DNA of 64,000 nucleotides from Clostridium lentum (GCF_014287815.1 NZ_JACOOQ010000003.1:1-64000), one strand, 5' to 3'; positions 18,934 through 26,899 are shown, numbered from the stretch's first letter. Program-made: numbers and translations. Notes: generated from the letters alone by a model not told the origin.

Positions 18934-19362
18934 ATGAGATACATAAAATATTTATTTAATTATTACAATAAAGAGTATTTAATAAAAAGTTATTTAGTAG
19001 CTTTATTTATGGCATTTCTTTATATATCGGGTACATTAGAAGGAGATAAAGTTGATGTATTGATATCAGTAGAAGGTATGAAATATATAGTAATTGCAAT
19101 TTCTTTTACGATACTATATCCATTTTCTAAAGGGACTTATTTGAGTATTAAAGAAAGTTTGTTATCGGAGATACCAATAATATTTGCCAATATAGTAGTT
19201 ATATTTATAGCAAAACTTTTTATGGCTATGATATTATGGGGATTTTCTGTTCCATTAGGAATTGTAAATTTAATTATAATTTACACTAAATATAGAAAAA
19301 ATACTGTTAAAATTATAAAGAAAGATATAACAGGAGATATTGAAGGATTTAAAATAGATTAA
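18934..19362 (+). CDS. Unrecognised multi-span membrane protein
   Basis: This 142-residue protein has about four hydrophobic segments (roughly 15-33, 47-62, 78-98 and 100-122) and a basic tail. No family is recognised. It is in the same transcript as the small HTH protein (one-base gap) and the broken lipoprotein gene. Its island location suggests a phage-exclusion or surface function, but this is only positional inference. Confidence 0.65.
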   Translation: MRYIKYLFNYYNKEYLIKSYLVALFMAFLYISGTLEGDKVDVLISVEGMKYIVIAISFTILYPFSKGTYLSIKESLLSEIPIIFANIVVIFIAKLFMAMILWGFSVPLGIVNLIIIYTKYRKNTVKIIKKDITGDIEGFKID

Positions 19363-19410
19363 TTTAGAAATATGTAAGTGTTATTATATTTAGACCTAAG
19401 GGGGAAGAAT

Positions 19411-20031
19411 ATGTTTCTTAAGAAGGCTATAGTGGTTAAAGTAATAATCTTAGCATTAGTTTGTGTTGGGTGTACATCAAATGATATAAATAAGACATCA
19501 TATACGAAAGACCCCAATAAATCAGATATTGAATTAAAAGATGAAAACAGCGAATTAGAAGATGATGAGAAAAGTAATCTTGATGAAAGTATGATTAAGA
19601 GTGATGATGAGAAAAAAGGGACAGTTGAAGTCATTAATGAAGATACTAATGAAATAACAACAGAAGCTGAAGTAGAGGTAATGGATTTAATACCAGATAA
19701 AGATTTTTTCTTTCCAGATTTAGAGCAATTACCCTCAGATATAAAAGAGTGGGTTTTAGCTAATAAAGATAAGAAAAAAGAAATATCAGCATATGTAAAA
19801 ACTACAGCTAATGCAACATATGTATTAGCTTAGGTAACCAATGATACTGGTGGTAAAATAGCAATGATACACACACCTTATATGATAAGTGATTCTGATG
19901 AATGGGTTGTGCCATATAGTTTTATGCTTAGAGATAAATGGATAGATAGCAATGGTAATGAATATTTAATAATGCAAACATCTAAACCTGTTAAGGTTAG
20001 ATTAGAACATGCTACTATTTATGAGCATTAA
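19411..20031 (+). pseudogene. Lipoprotein gene interrupted by an in-frame TAG
   Basis: The frame starts at ATG 19411 (GGGGGAAGAAT before it) and encodes a signal peptide with lipobox VCVGC (C21), an acidic Asp/Glu/Ser-rich linker and the start of a folded domain. A TAG at 19831-19833 stops it after 140 codons. The same frame then continues for 65 codons with normal composition (VTNDTGGKIAMIHTPYMISD onwards) to TAA at 20029-20031. A single CAG-to-TAG change would explain it. The truncated lipoprotein could still be made. The full-length product is about 206 residues, family unknown. Confidence 0.8.
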
Positions 20032-20101
20032 AAAGAATAAAAATAAGTAGAAATTATGTTTATATATTAGGAACTATTGTTTATTAGATAATAAAATTAA
20101 T

Positions 20102-20154
20102 AACTAAAGCAAAAAGCAAGTAGAAATTAGACCTACTTGCTTTTTGCTTTAGTT
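20102..20154. terminator. Long perfect hairpin, bidirectional terminator
   Basis: A 22-bp perfect stem (20102-20123 with 20133-20154) surrounds a 9-base loop and has AT-rich flanks. It closes the lipoprotein transcript. Confidence 0.75.
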
Positions 20155-20495
20155 ATATAAATCTTTACCTATTAAACCATTAACCTTAAAAAAGATTAAA
20201 CCTTTGTATGTTAGATGTTTTTAATAAAGTTTAGTAAACAAACTTTAAAATAGAAGCGAATGTTATCATACTCAAAATATATGAAATGTTAAATCTTATC
20301 CTTATCTAAAATATTTACCTTATATAAAATCATAACCTTTTAAAATTTAATCAAATGATTAACCTATTAATATATTATATATAATTAGCACAATATTATA
20401 ACTAATAATATTGTTAATTATAAAAAAATGTAATAAATAATCATTTTTTATTTTAAGTCGAGTAGGTTATAATAGTTTGAGGAAGGTGGTAAGCA
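20155..20495. other. AT-rich gap before the methyltransferase, with an inverted repeat
   Basis: There is no gene here. An interrupted inverted repeat (20381-20399 with 20405-20421; arms ATAATTA..ACAATATTAT and ATAATATTGTTAATTAT) and a perfect TATAAT (20468-20473) 23 bases before the methyltransferase start suggest its promoter region. No good -35 box was found. Confidence 0.5.
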
Positions 20496-21989
20496 ATGAT
20501 TGAAATTATAAATGAAAATACGAAATTATATCAGAAGAATACTAAAAAAGCAGATAGAAAGAAAAAGGGTCAATTCTTTACACCTTTAAATGTAAGTAAA
20601 TATATGGCTTCTATGAGTGAGGTTAGAAATAAACATTTAAGAATACTTGATTGTGGAGCTGGAACAGGAATATTAGGATTAGCATTATTAGAAGAATTAT
20701 TAAAAGATGATTTAGTTGAAACTATAGAAATTGATTTTTACGAGAATGATAAAGATGTAATATCAATATTAAATAGAGATATAGAAGCAATGAGCAATTT
20801 GATAAAAGAAAGCGATAAAGTAGTTAGATTTAATGTCTTAGAGGAAAATTTTATTACTTCAAATACTAATATATGGAATAATAAGTCATTTGAAGGTATT
20901 TACGATATTGTAATTTCAAATCCACCCTATAAAAAGTTAAGTAAACAATCTGATGAATCAAAAGTTGTATTAGATATTGTTTATGGTCAACCTAATATAT
21001 ATTTTATTTTTATGGCAATGTCTATTCACTTATTAAAAAATAATGGAGAAATGATATTTATAACTCCAAGAAGTTTTACAAGTGGAGCATATTTTAAAAA
21101 ATTTAGAGAGTATATGTTAACAGAAGTAGGTATATCGTCTATACATATTTTCAATTCAAGAAGTGAAGTGTTTGATGGAGAAGAAGTGTTACAGGAAGCT
21201 ATAATAACAAGAGCTGTAAAAAATCAAGAATTTGAACGTATAAATATAATTTCTACAAATGATAGTAATTTTAGTAATAAAGAAATATTTAAAATTCCAT
21301 ATAATACAGTTGTGAATATGGAATGTGATAATAAATTTATTTTAATACCATCAAGTAAGAAAGAAATTGATATCTTAGATATTATGAAATCATGGGATAA
21401 TAACTTAATTACATTAGGATTTAAATTAAAAACGGGACCAGTTGTAGACTTTAGAGCTACAGAGTATTTAACTAATAAATATGTCAAAGATGAGACAGTT
21501 CCATTATTATGGAGTGATAATTTTATTGATAATGAAATCAAATTGTTAGATAATGAAGATAATTTCAGATATATTCTAAAGAATGATAAGAGTAAAAGTC
21601 TATTGTTAGACAATAAAAACTATTTATTAGTAAAAAGATTTACAGCAAAAGAAGAAAAACGTAGAATTCAAGTTGCAATATATGATGAGAGTAAATTTAA
21701 TGAATATGTTAAAATTGGAATTGAAAATCATGTGAATTATGTAACTAAGATAAAAGGAAATATTGATAATGAAGAATTATTTGGTTTGTTTTGTTTATTT
21801 AACTCAACAATTATAGATAAATATTATAGGATTGTTAATGGAAATACTCAGGTAAATGCAACAGAAGCTAATGCAATCCCATTGCCAAATATGAATATTA
21901 TCAAGAAAATGGGAAAAGAGTTACTTAAGATTAATTCATTAACAACTGATATATGTGATGAAGTAATAAATAAATTTAATAATTTATAA
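20496..21989 (+). CDS. Type II N6-adenine DNA methyltransferase (BsuBI/PstI-system type)
   Basis: Methylates adenine in the recognition site to protect host DNA. The 497-residue protein has KKKGQFFTP (29-31 region, target of Eco57I-like MTases), SAM motif LDCGAGTG (51-58) and catalytic NPPY (142-145). This order marks a gamma-class N6-MTase; a C-terminal half likely recognises DNA. It is followed 15 bases later by a BsuBI/PstI-family endonuclease, so the site is predicted to be CTGCAG. AGGAAGGTGG precedes the start. Confidence 0.9.
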   Translation: MIEIINENTKLYQKNTKKADRKKKGQFFTPLNVSKYMASMSEVRNKHLRILDCGAGTGILGLALLEELLKDDLVETIEIDFYENDKDVISILNRDIEAMSNLIKESDKVVRFNVLEENFITSNTNIWNNKSFEGIYDIVISNPPYKKLSKQSDESKVVLDIVYGQPNIYFIFMAMSIHLLKNNGEMIFITPRSFTSGAYFKKFREYMLTEVGISSIHIFNSRSEVFDGEEVLQEAIITRAVKNQEFERINIISTNDSNFSNKEIFKIPYNTVVNMECDNKFILIPSSKKEIDILDIMKSWDNNLITLGFKLKTGPVVDFRATEYLTNKYVKDETVPLLWSDNFIDNEIKLLDNEDNFRYILKNDKSKSLLLDNKNYLLVKRFTAKEEKRRIQVAIYDESKFNEYVKIGIENHVNYVTKIKGNIDNEELFGLFCLFNSTIIDKYYRIVNGNTQVNATEANAIPLPNMNIIKKMGKELLKINSLTTDICDEVINKFNNL

Positions 21990-22004
21990 TGGGGGAAAAG
22001 TTAT

Positions 22005-22928
22005 ATGAGTAAATTAGAAGAAGCAAGATTAATATTAGAAGGTATTAATTCCGTTAAAAGTAATGATTTAGCTTGTAACTTGTTATTAGCATTAGCTAAT
22101 TTATCGGAATATAGTGATTGGAAAGATTCAAGTAATGAATTGTATACTACGAGAGAATTGATGGACTTTATGAGAGATGCATATGATATACAGTATAAGG
22201 CTAATACTAGAGAAACGGTTAGGAAGGATGTATTGCATTACTTTTTACAAAGTTCTATTGTAGAAGCTAACAGAGATAATCCAGAGAGGGCAACAAATAG
22301 CCCTAAGTATTGTTATAGTTTGACAGATGAATTTTTAGATTTAATACAACAGTTTTGTAGTAAGCATTGGGAGTGTTATTTGGAAGATTACAATAACAAT
22401 GTAGATAATTTAATAACTAAGTATCAAAAAGAAAGAGAAGTAAATAGAATACCTCTTGTTATTAATGAAGAGCAAGTTACATTTAGTCCGGGCAAACACA
22501 ATGAGTTGCAAAAAGCTATAATTGAAGAGTTTGCACCAATATTTGCAGGTGGAGCTGAGGTGTTGTATGTTGGAGATACAGAGAAAAAAGACTTAATAAG
22601 GAATACTGAAAAGTTTTTAGAATTAGGATTTAATATGGACGATAGTTCCAAATTACCAGATGTAATATTATATTTAGAGGAAAAGAATTGGTTATATTTT
22701 ATTGAAGCTGTAACTTCAGTAGGACCAATGAATGATAAGAGAATTATCGAAATTAATGAAATGATGAATGGATGTAAATGTGGTGCTATTTTTGTAACAG
22801 CATTTTTAGATAAGTCTACATTTAAAAAGTTTATAGCTGATTTAGCATGGGAAACTGAGGTTTGGATAGCAGAGCAACCAGAACACATGATACATTTAAA
22901 TGGAGATAGATTTTTAGGACCGAGATAA
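22005..22928 (+). CDS. BsuBI/PstI-family type II restriction endonuclease
   Basis: The 307-residue protein has an N-terminal winged-helix-like region (about 1-115) and a C-terminal nuclease domain. The latter holds PD (218-219), then IEAVTSVGPM with E234, the arrangement of the BsuBI/PstI family (PD-(D/E)xK fold, cutting CTGCAG). Both genes look intact, so the system is probably active. The cut position and exact site are inferred from the family only. Confidence 0.88.
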   Translation: MSKLEEARLILEGINSVKSNDLACNLLLALANLSEYSDWKDSSNELYTTRELMDFMRDAYDIQYKANTRETVRKDVLHYFLQSSIVEANRDNPERATNSPKYCYSLTDEFLDLIQQFCSKHWECYLEDYNNNVDNLITKYQKEREVNRIPLVINEEQVTFSPGKHNELQKAIIEEFAPIFAGGAEVLYVGDTEKKDLIRNTEKFLELGFNMDDSSKLPDVILYLEEKNWLYFIEAVTSVGPMNDKRIIEINEMMNGCKCGAIFVTAFLDKSTFKKFIADLAWETEVWIAEQPEHMIHLNGDRFLGPR

Positions 22929-23011
22929 TTGACTTAGTATCTATAAAATATGAAAATTTCATATTATTTATATTAAAATGACATTGAAAAATAATGAAAG
23001 AGGATACATTA

Positions 23012-23563
23012 ATGTTAGAAAAATTTAAGAAGATATTGTTAAATCCATGGACAATAGCTATATTATCTCCAATAATTACAACGGCGATAGTTGCAATTGT
23101 CAAAGGGATTGATTTTGTAGATGCAATTAAGTATATAGTAAATATAATAAAGATAATATTAGATTATAAAATTTCAATAAAAATGATAGCATTGATAATT
23201 ATATTGTTATACATAGTATTAAGAATATACATTAAGGTATTGGAAATAAAAGAAGAACAAAATCCCAAGTGGATAAATTATACAAAAGATACCTATAAAG
23301 GATGGTATTTTAAATGGGAATACAGTAAATATTATGATACCTATAGTATAAAAAATCTTAGACCAATATGTGAATGTGGTTGTGGATTAAGTAATAAGAG
23401 AAGACATCATAATATATATTACTCAAATGGGGTTTTAGTATGTCCAAAGTGTGATAGAAGTTATGATTACATAGGTGAAGATGTAATTAAGGACTTTAAA
23501 ACTATCTTATATCATAACATAGAAACTGATAATTATAATACTGCATATGACGTTAGACATTAA
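23012..23563 (+). CDS. Unrecognised membrane protein with zinc-ribbon tail
   Basis: The 183-residue protein has two or three hydrophobic segments (about 8-26, 36-51 and 56-74) followed by a cytosolic domain with CECGCG and CPKC motifs (about residues 124-155) and a histidine pair, likely a zinc ribbon. ATG 23012 is preferred over ATG 22994 because AGAGGA lies seven bases upstream. It follows the restriction gene by 83 bases on the same strand and precedes a second zinc-finger protein by 13 bases. No family is recognised. A defence-accessory role is a positional guess. Confidence 0.65.
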   Translation: MLEKFKKILLNPWTIAILSPIITTAIVAIVKGIDFVDAIKYIVNIIKIILDYKISIKMIALIIILLYIVLRIYIKVLEIKEEQNPKWINYTKDTYKGWYFKWEYSKYYDTYSIKNLRPICECGCGLSNKRRHHNIYYSNGVLVCPKCDRSYDYIGEDVIKDFKTILYHNIETDNYNTAYDVRH

Positions 23564-23576
23564 ATAAGGGGGAGCT

Positions 23577-24770
23577 ATGAGAAGCATAACATATGAACAG
23601 TTTTATGAAGAGAATAAAGATTATACTACGGATATATGTAAAGAGTGTAATTCTAAGTTAGAATTAGTATTAAAAAAGTATGAAATAGAAATTGACATGA
23701 GAACTTTGATTATAGAAGATTTTCCACAGTTAGAATGTCAAAGTTGTGGAAAGAAGTTTTTATCAGAGCATTCTAAAAAGATAGTAGCAGAAGGGTATTG
23801 TGTGCTATTGCGTAGAGGTAACACAAAGGTTATTTCAAAACCACGAAATCTTAATAAAAGATATTCTTTTTGCGAGGAAATAAACTTTAAATACGATTAT
23901 AGAGATTATGATAATATACCGGGACTTCATGCGCTTATGGGAGATGGTTTTTTAGCTCCAGTTTTTTTTAATAAAGAGTGTTTAATATACTTTATGCATC
24001 ATCCAGAATATACGTTAAGTATATTTTCAGAAACATATGGAGTTTTGGGATATAAAGATGAATTTGAAATACCATTTGGTATAAATACAAATAAAAAGGT
24101 TGTTTTTTGGTTGGGAGATTTAGATAAGTTAGATAGCGCAACACAAAATTATTTAAAGATAAATAATATTGAATCAGACCATAGAATTATTGATTCAGAG
24201 TTTTATGATGCACAGTTAAAGGTTATTTGGAGTGACCCAATTATAGAAAGACAAATAATAAATTTAAGAAATAAAATGTATGATATATTAAAGCAAAAAC
24301 ATTCATTGGATTTACATCATTTAGATAAAGAAGTCATTAATGAAATAGAAAATATAAACAAGCCTATAACATATAGTGATTTAGAAGTGAAACCTGTAAT
24401 AAGTGCTTTACATAAAATATTGATTGAAGCTGTTAATATATCTAATTTTAAAAATTACTATGAAAACAATGTAGGAAAAAAAGATAAAAACTATAAGCAA
24501 TGGAAATCAATAAAATATTATCAGTTTATATTAAGTCAGTATATTTCAGATGAAGATGAATTGAGAAAAATAATAGCTCCATTATACTTATTAAATGATT
24601 TAAGAATTATATACTTCCATTTAGTATCAACAGATGAAGTTGAAAAATTAAAAAATAATATTGTAAGTAGTCTTAGTATAAATAGGTTTGATGAAACAGA
24701 GATTATGTATAATAAACTTATGGAAGGTTTAAAGACGTTATTTGTTAAATTTAATGAGGTTATAGAATAG
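23577..24770 (+). CDS. Unrecognised protein: YgiT-like zinc finger plus HEPN-like C-terminal region
   Basis: The 397-residue protein begins with two CxxC pairs (C21-x2-C24 and C54-x2-C57) around a strand-rich segment, like the zinc-binding N terminus of YgiT/MqsA proteins. The middle (about 90-215) is of mixed composition and unassigned. The helical C terminus contains LNDLRIIYFHL with R343-x4-H348, which fits the catalytic R-x4-6-H of HEPN ribonucleases; this short motif alone is weak evidence. It is the last gene of the same-strand run from the methyltransferase and ends at a hairpin. GGGGGAG lies before the ATG. Confidence 0.6.
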   Translation: MRSITYEQFYEENKDYTTDICKECNSKLELVLKKYEIEIDMRTLIIEDFPQLECQSCGKKFLSEHSKKIVAEGYCVLLRRGNTKVISKPRNLNKRYSFCEEINFKYDYRDYDNIPGLHALMGDGFLAPVFFNKECLIYFMHHPEYTLSIFSETYGVLGYKDEFEIPFGINTNKKVVFWLGDLDKLDSATQNYLKINNIESDHRIIDSEFYDAQLKVIWSDPIIERQIINLRNKMYDILKQKHSLDLHHLDKEVINEIENINKPITYSDLEVKPVISALHKILIEAVNISNFKNYYENNVGKKDKNYKQWKSIKYYQFILSQYISDEDELRKIIAPLYLLNDLRIIYFHLVSTDEVEKLKNNIVSSLSINRFDETEIMYNKLMEGLKTLFVKFNEVIE

Positions 24771-24777
24771 GTTTAAA

Positions 24778-24809
24778 AGAAGGAATATACAAAGCTATAT
24801 ATTCCTTCT
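24778..24809 (+). terminator. Hairpin ending the restriction-modification transcript
   Basis: AGAAGGAATATA pairs with TATATTCCTTCT around an 8-base loop. No strong T-run follows, so termination strength is uncertain. Confidence 0.6.
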
Positions 24810-24819
24810 AAAGTTTAAC

Positions 24820-24873
24820 TACGAACGGCAGTCATCACACGCTGAGACAGTTGTAAGGCTTATTAAGAAATAG
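24820..24873 (+). pseudogene. Fragment of an rlmD-like gene (3' end only)
   Basis: In one frame this reads YERQSSHAETVVRLIKK and then TAG. HAETVVRLIKK is the conserved C terminus of RlmD/TrmA-family methyltransferases (the intact rlmD here ends [13 protein letters not shown]). Eleven bases, CACGCTGAGAC, are identical between 16647-16657 and 24838-24848; the rest is diverged. No upstream part of the gene is present. It marks the right border of the island beginning after rlmD, or the remains of a second rlmD paralogue. Confidence 0.75.
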
Positions 24874-25039
24874 TCTGGCATCAAAGGTTTAGCGGGATTT
24901 TAGAAAAATTAATAGTGTGTTTTATATTCCTTAAGTCTATAGTCTTGGGGAATTTTTGCGTTAGGGGGGGTAATAATTACACGAAAGTAAAGTATATTGT
25001 AGCTCATTATGGAAAAGTTGTGATGAACTTAGAGGGGGG
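24874..25039. other. Non-coding island remnant
   Basis: I see no gene or clear structure in this AT-rich stretch between the rlmD fragment and the ATPase pseudogene. A run of seven to eight G at about 24965 is unusual for this genome. Confidence 0.4.
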
Positions 25040-25311
25040 ATGGATGAATCTCAATATAAAGATTATATATTAACTGGAAAGCTGACTTATGGACAGTTAT
25101 TATGAATATTATTAAATAAATTCCATAAGAATTTAGTAAGGAGCTTAGGGGAAATTTAGAAGAGGTATTTCAGAATTCTAGAATACATGGTAAATGCAAT
25201 AATATACATGTATGTGGGCAATACTTTTATTAAAATAAAAAAGTTAAATTTACAATTGTAGATTTAGGAAAAACTATATATCAAAATTATATAGAGTATT
25301 TTAATAATTAA
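25040..25311 (+). pseudogene. Decayed HATPase-type ATP-binding protein, partner of DUF4325
   Basis: Two frames carry parts of one protein. MDESQYKDYILTGKLTYGQLL runs from 25040 to a TGA at 25103. After a frame change, ELRGNLEEVFQNSRIHG (from 25141), then CGQYF, an in-frame TAA (25231-25233), and FTIVDLGKTIYQNYIEYF follow to TAA at 25309. EVFQNSRIHG resembles the N-box (ExxxNSxxH) of HATPase domains and VDLG the next box. At least two stops and one frameshift make it non-functional. It lies 14 bases before the STAS-like gene. Confidence 0.75.
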
Positions 25312-25324
25312 TAGAAGATTTAGT

Positions 25325-25666
25325 ATGTTTGAATTAAAAATTGTTAATGTAATTAATAGTGAATTTGCAGTATCACCAGAGGATGGAGATAGTATATTTA
25401 ATTTAATTAAAGAAAAGGTAGATTCTAAAGAAAAAATAGTTATTGATTTTTCTAATATAGATATTATTACTACTGCATTTCTAAATAATGCAATTGGGAA
25501 ATTGTATAATATATATGATAAAGAGAAATTGAATCAATACATATCAATGAAAAACATATCAAAATCTGATTTAAATTTAGTGAAGAAGGTAATAGAAAGA
25601 GCTAAAATTAAATTTAGTAAAGAAGACATTAGTATCTTAGAGAAGGAGTTAGAAGATGAGTGTTAA
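25325..25666 (+). CDS. STAS-like DUF4325 protein
   Basis: The 113-residue protein has VIDFSNIDIITTAFLNNAIGKLY (about 38-60 contains the STAS-like strand and helix), typical of DUF4325 proteins, which often sit beside an ATP-binding protein. The ATP-binding partner upstream is dead. The downstream PIN-like gene overlaps by 11 bases and is truncated. The open frame may therefore be an orphan survivor, and its ribosome binding site is poor. Function unknown. Confidence 0.75.
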   Translation: MFELKIVNVINSEFAVSPEDGDSIFNLIKEKVDSKEKIVIDFSNIDIITTAFLNNAIGKLYNIYDKEKLNQYISMKNISKSDLNLVKKVIERAKIKFSKEDISILEKELEDEC

Positions 25667-25847
25667 GATACCATTAGTGTCTTATGAACCTAAGTATGAT
25701 GATAAAATATTTTTTGATACCAATGTATGGTTATATTTATTTTGTCCTATAGGAAATTATAAGAGCAAAATTATTGAGCAATATAGTACAGTGTTTTATA
25801 AAATATTAAAAAGTGGTTGTAGAATATATACTACACATATTTACTAA
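25656..25847 (+). pseudogene. Truncated PIN-like protein
   Basis: The 63-residue product contains KIFFDTNVWLYLFCPI, which looks like the first strand and first catalytic Asp of a PIN nuclease, then ends after about half of a normal PIN domain. The remaining acidic residues of the active site are not found downstream in any frame I checked. It overlaps the DUF4325 gene, has an AGAAGGAG site, and was probably the third gene of the cassette. Confidence 0.65.
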
Positions 25848-25860
25848 TAACTTTTTCAAG

Positions 25861-25889
25861 TTGCAATAAAGTTGTACAATTTTTATAAT
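25861..25889 (+). promoter_or_regulatory. Promoter of the thioesterase leader
   Basis: TTGCAA (25861-25866), 17 bases, TATAAT (25884-25889). Predicted start is at about 25897, leaving an untranslated leader of about 136 bases. Confidence 0.7.
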
Positions 25890-25896
25890 CTATTTA

Positions 25897-26032
25897 TAAG
25901 AGTAGACCAACCAGAACTGATTGGGTTCGTGGAGCTTGTCGCAGCTTGTTCCTATCAGTGAAAGGTGATAGGTTTGGAGGGTGAATGGGTTAGCATGTAA
26001 AAATAATTTAAGGAATTAAAGGAGAAAAGAAA
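25897..26032 (+). promoter_or_regulatory. Structured 5' leader, possible regulatory RNA
   Basis: The segment 25901-26000 is richer in G/C than its surroundings. CCTATCA (25951-25957) can pair with TGATAGG (25966-25972), or ATCAGT (25954-25959) can pair with ACTGAT (25916-25921); the two pairings exclude each other. AGCTTGT is directly repeated (25933, 25943). It matches no riboswitch I know. GGAGAAAAG before ATG 26033 is the ribosome binding site. Confidence 0.45.
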
Positions 26033-26413
26033 ATGATTAAAGTAGGGATAATTGGAGAAGTTAAAGATAAAGTAAGTGAAAATAATATAGCTAAAGCTTT
26101 AAGAAGTGGAGAATTAAATGTATATGCAACACCGGCCATGGTAGCACTTATGGAGGAAGCAGCTTATAAAAGTATTCAAAGTGAGTTAGAAGAAGGGCAA
26201 GGTAGTGTAGGTACTTCTATAAATATAAAGCACATATCAAGTACACCAATAGGCATGGAAGTTATAGCAAAAACTGAACTTATAGAGGTTGATAGAAGAA
26301 GACTTGTGTTTAAAGTTGAAGCTTTTGATGAGCGTGGAAAAATTGGTGAAGGAATTCATGAACGTTTCATTATTAATAATGAAGGTTTTCAAAATAAAAC
26401 TAATAATAAATAA
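26033..26413 (+). CDS. Hotdog-fold thioesterase, FlK-like
   Basis: The 126-residue protein (ATPAMVALMEEAAYKSIQ, then HISSTPIGMEVIAKTEL and GEGIHERFII) matches the hotdog thioesterase family that includes the fluoroacetyl-CoA thioesterase FlK. These proteins are common in anaerobes and most do not act on fluoroacetyl-CoA. The catalytic Thr/Glu/His candidates are within TPAM, MEEAAY and IHERF. It stands alone behind the long leader. The physiological substrate is unknown. Confidence 0.8.
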   Translation: MIKVGIIGEVKDKVSENNIAKALRSGELNVYATPAMVALMEEAAYKSIQSELEEGQGSVGTSINIKHISSTPIGMEVIAKTELIEVDRRRLVFKVEAFDERGKIGEGIHERFIINNEGFQNKTNNK

Positions 26414-26428
26414 AAAGCATAAAAAATC

Positions 26429-26459
26429 TTGACCTTGAGTTAACTCCATATTGTATAAT
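26429..26459 (+). promoter_or_regulatory. MerR-type promoter with 19-bp spacer
   Basis: TTGACC (26429-26434) and TATAAT (26454-26459) are separated by 19 bases. The spacer carries the dyad GAGTTAACTC (26437-26446). Over-long spacers with a central dyad are typical of promoters twisted open by MerR activators. No MerR gene is in the window. Confidence 0.65.
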
Positions 26460-26576
26460 TATAAGTAGAGCATGAAGAATTATTAAAATTGATATATTGA
26501 ATTTATTTAAAACGTATAGTAAAATATTTCTAAGAGTATTAAAACTTAAATATTACACAAAAGAGGAGAGAATAAT

Positions 26577-26840
26577 ATGAGTAAGAATATATTTTCTGAT
26601 AAAAGTTTATTTATAAAAATAATGCATATTATATTATTTATAGTTACAGGATTATATTTAATAGAATCTTTATTTTTAAGAGGGCTATTTACCAATACGT
26701 TAATAGCTATTATCAATATTATATTAGGAATTATTACAATTATAATATCAATAGTAAAAAAAGAAAAAATATTAGCTATTATTGATTTAGCTATTATAAT
26801 AGTAGTTTCAGGGATATTTATATATTTAATGAATTTATAA
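26577..26840 (+). CDS. Small hydrophobic membrane protein
   Basis: The 87-residue protein has three predicted membrane helices (about 10-27, 33-55 and 63-84) with short Lys-rich loops. AGAGGAGAG precedes the ATG. It lies 118 bases downstream of the MerR-type promoter and ends at its own terminator. No family is recognised. Confidence 0.65.
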   Translation: MSKNIFSDKSLFIKIMHIILFIVTGLYLIESLFLRGLFTNTLIAIINIILGIITIIISIVKKEKILAIIDLAIIIVVSGIFIYLMNL

Positions 26841-26859
26841 TAGGTATTATATAAAAAAT

Positions 26860-26899
26860 GAGCTGTTGCACTAAACAATTAGTGTACAGCTCCTTTTTT
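26860..26899 (+). terminator. Terminator after the small membrane protein
   Basis: GAGCTGT-t-GCACTAA pairs with TTAGTG-t-ACAGCTC and is followed by CTTTTTTT. The reverse-strand gene converging here may use it too. Confidence 0.85.

Noticed and set aside
25897..26032. Fluoride riboswitch in front of the FlK-like gene
   Set aside because: The conserved GGNGATGG start and the pseudoknot elements of the crcB motif are absent.
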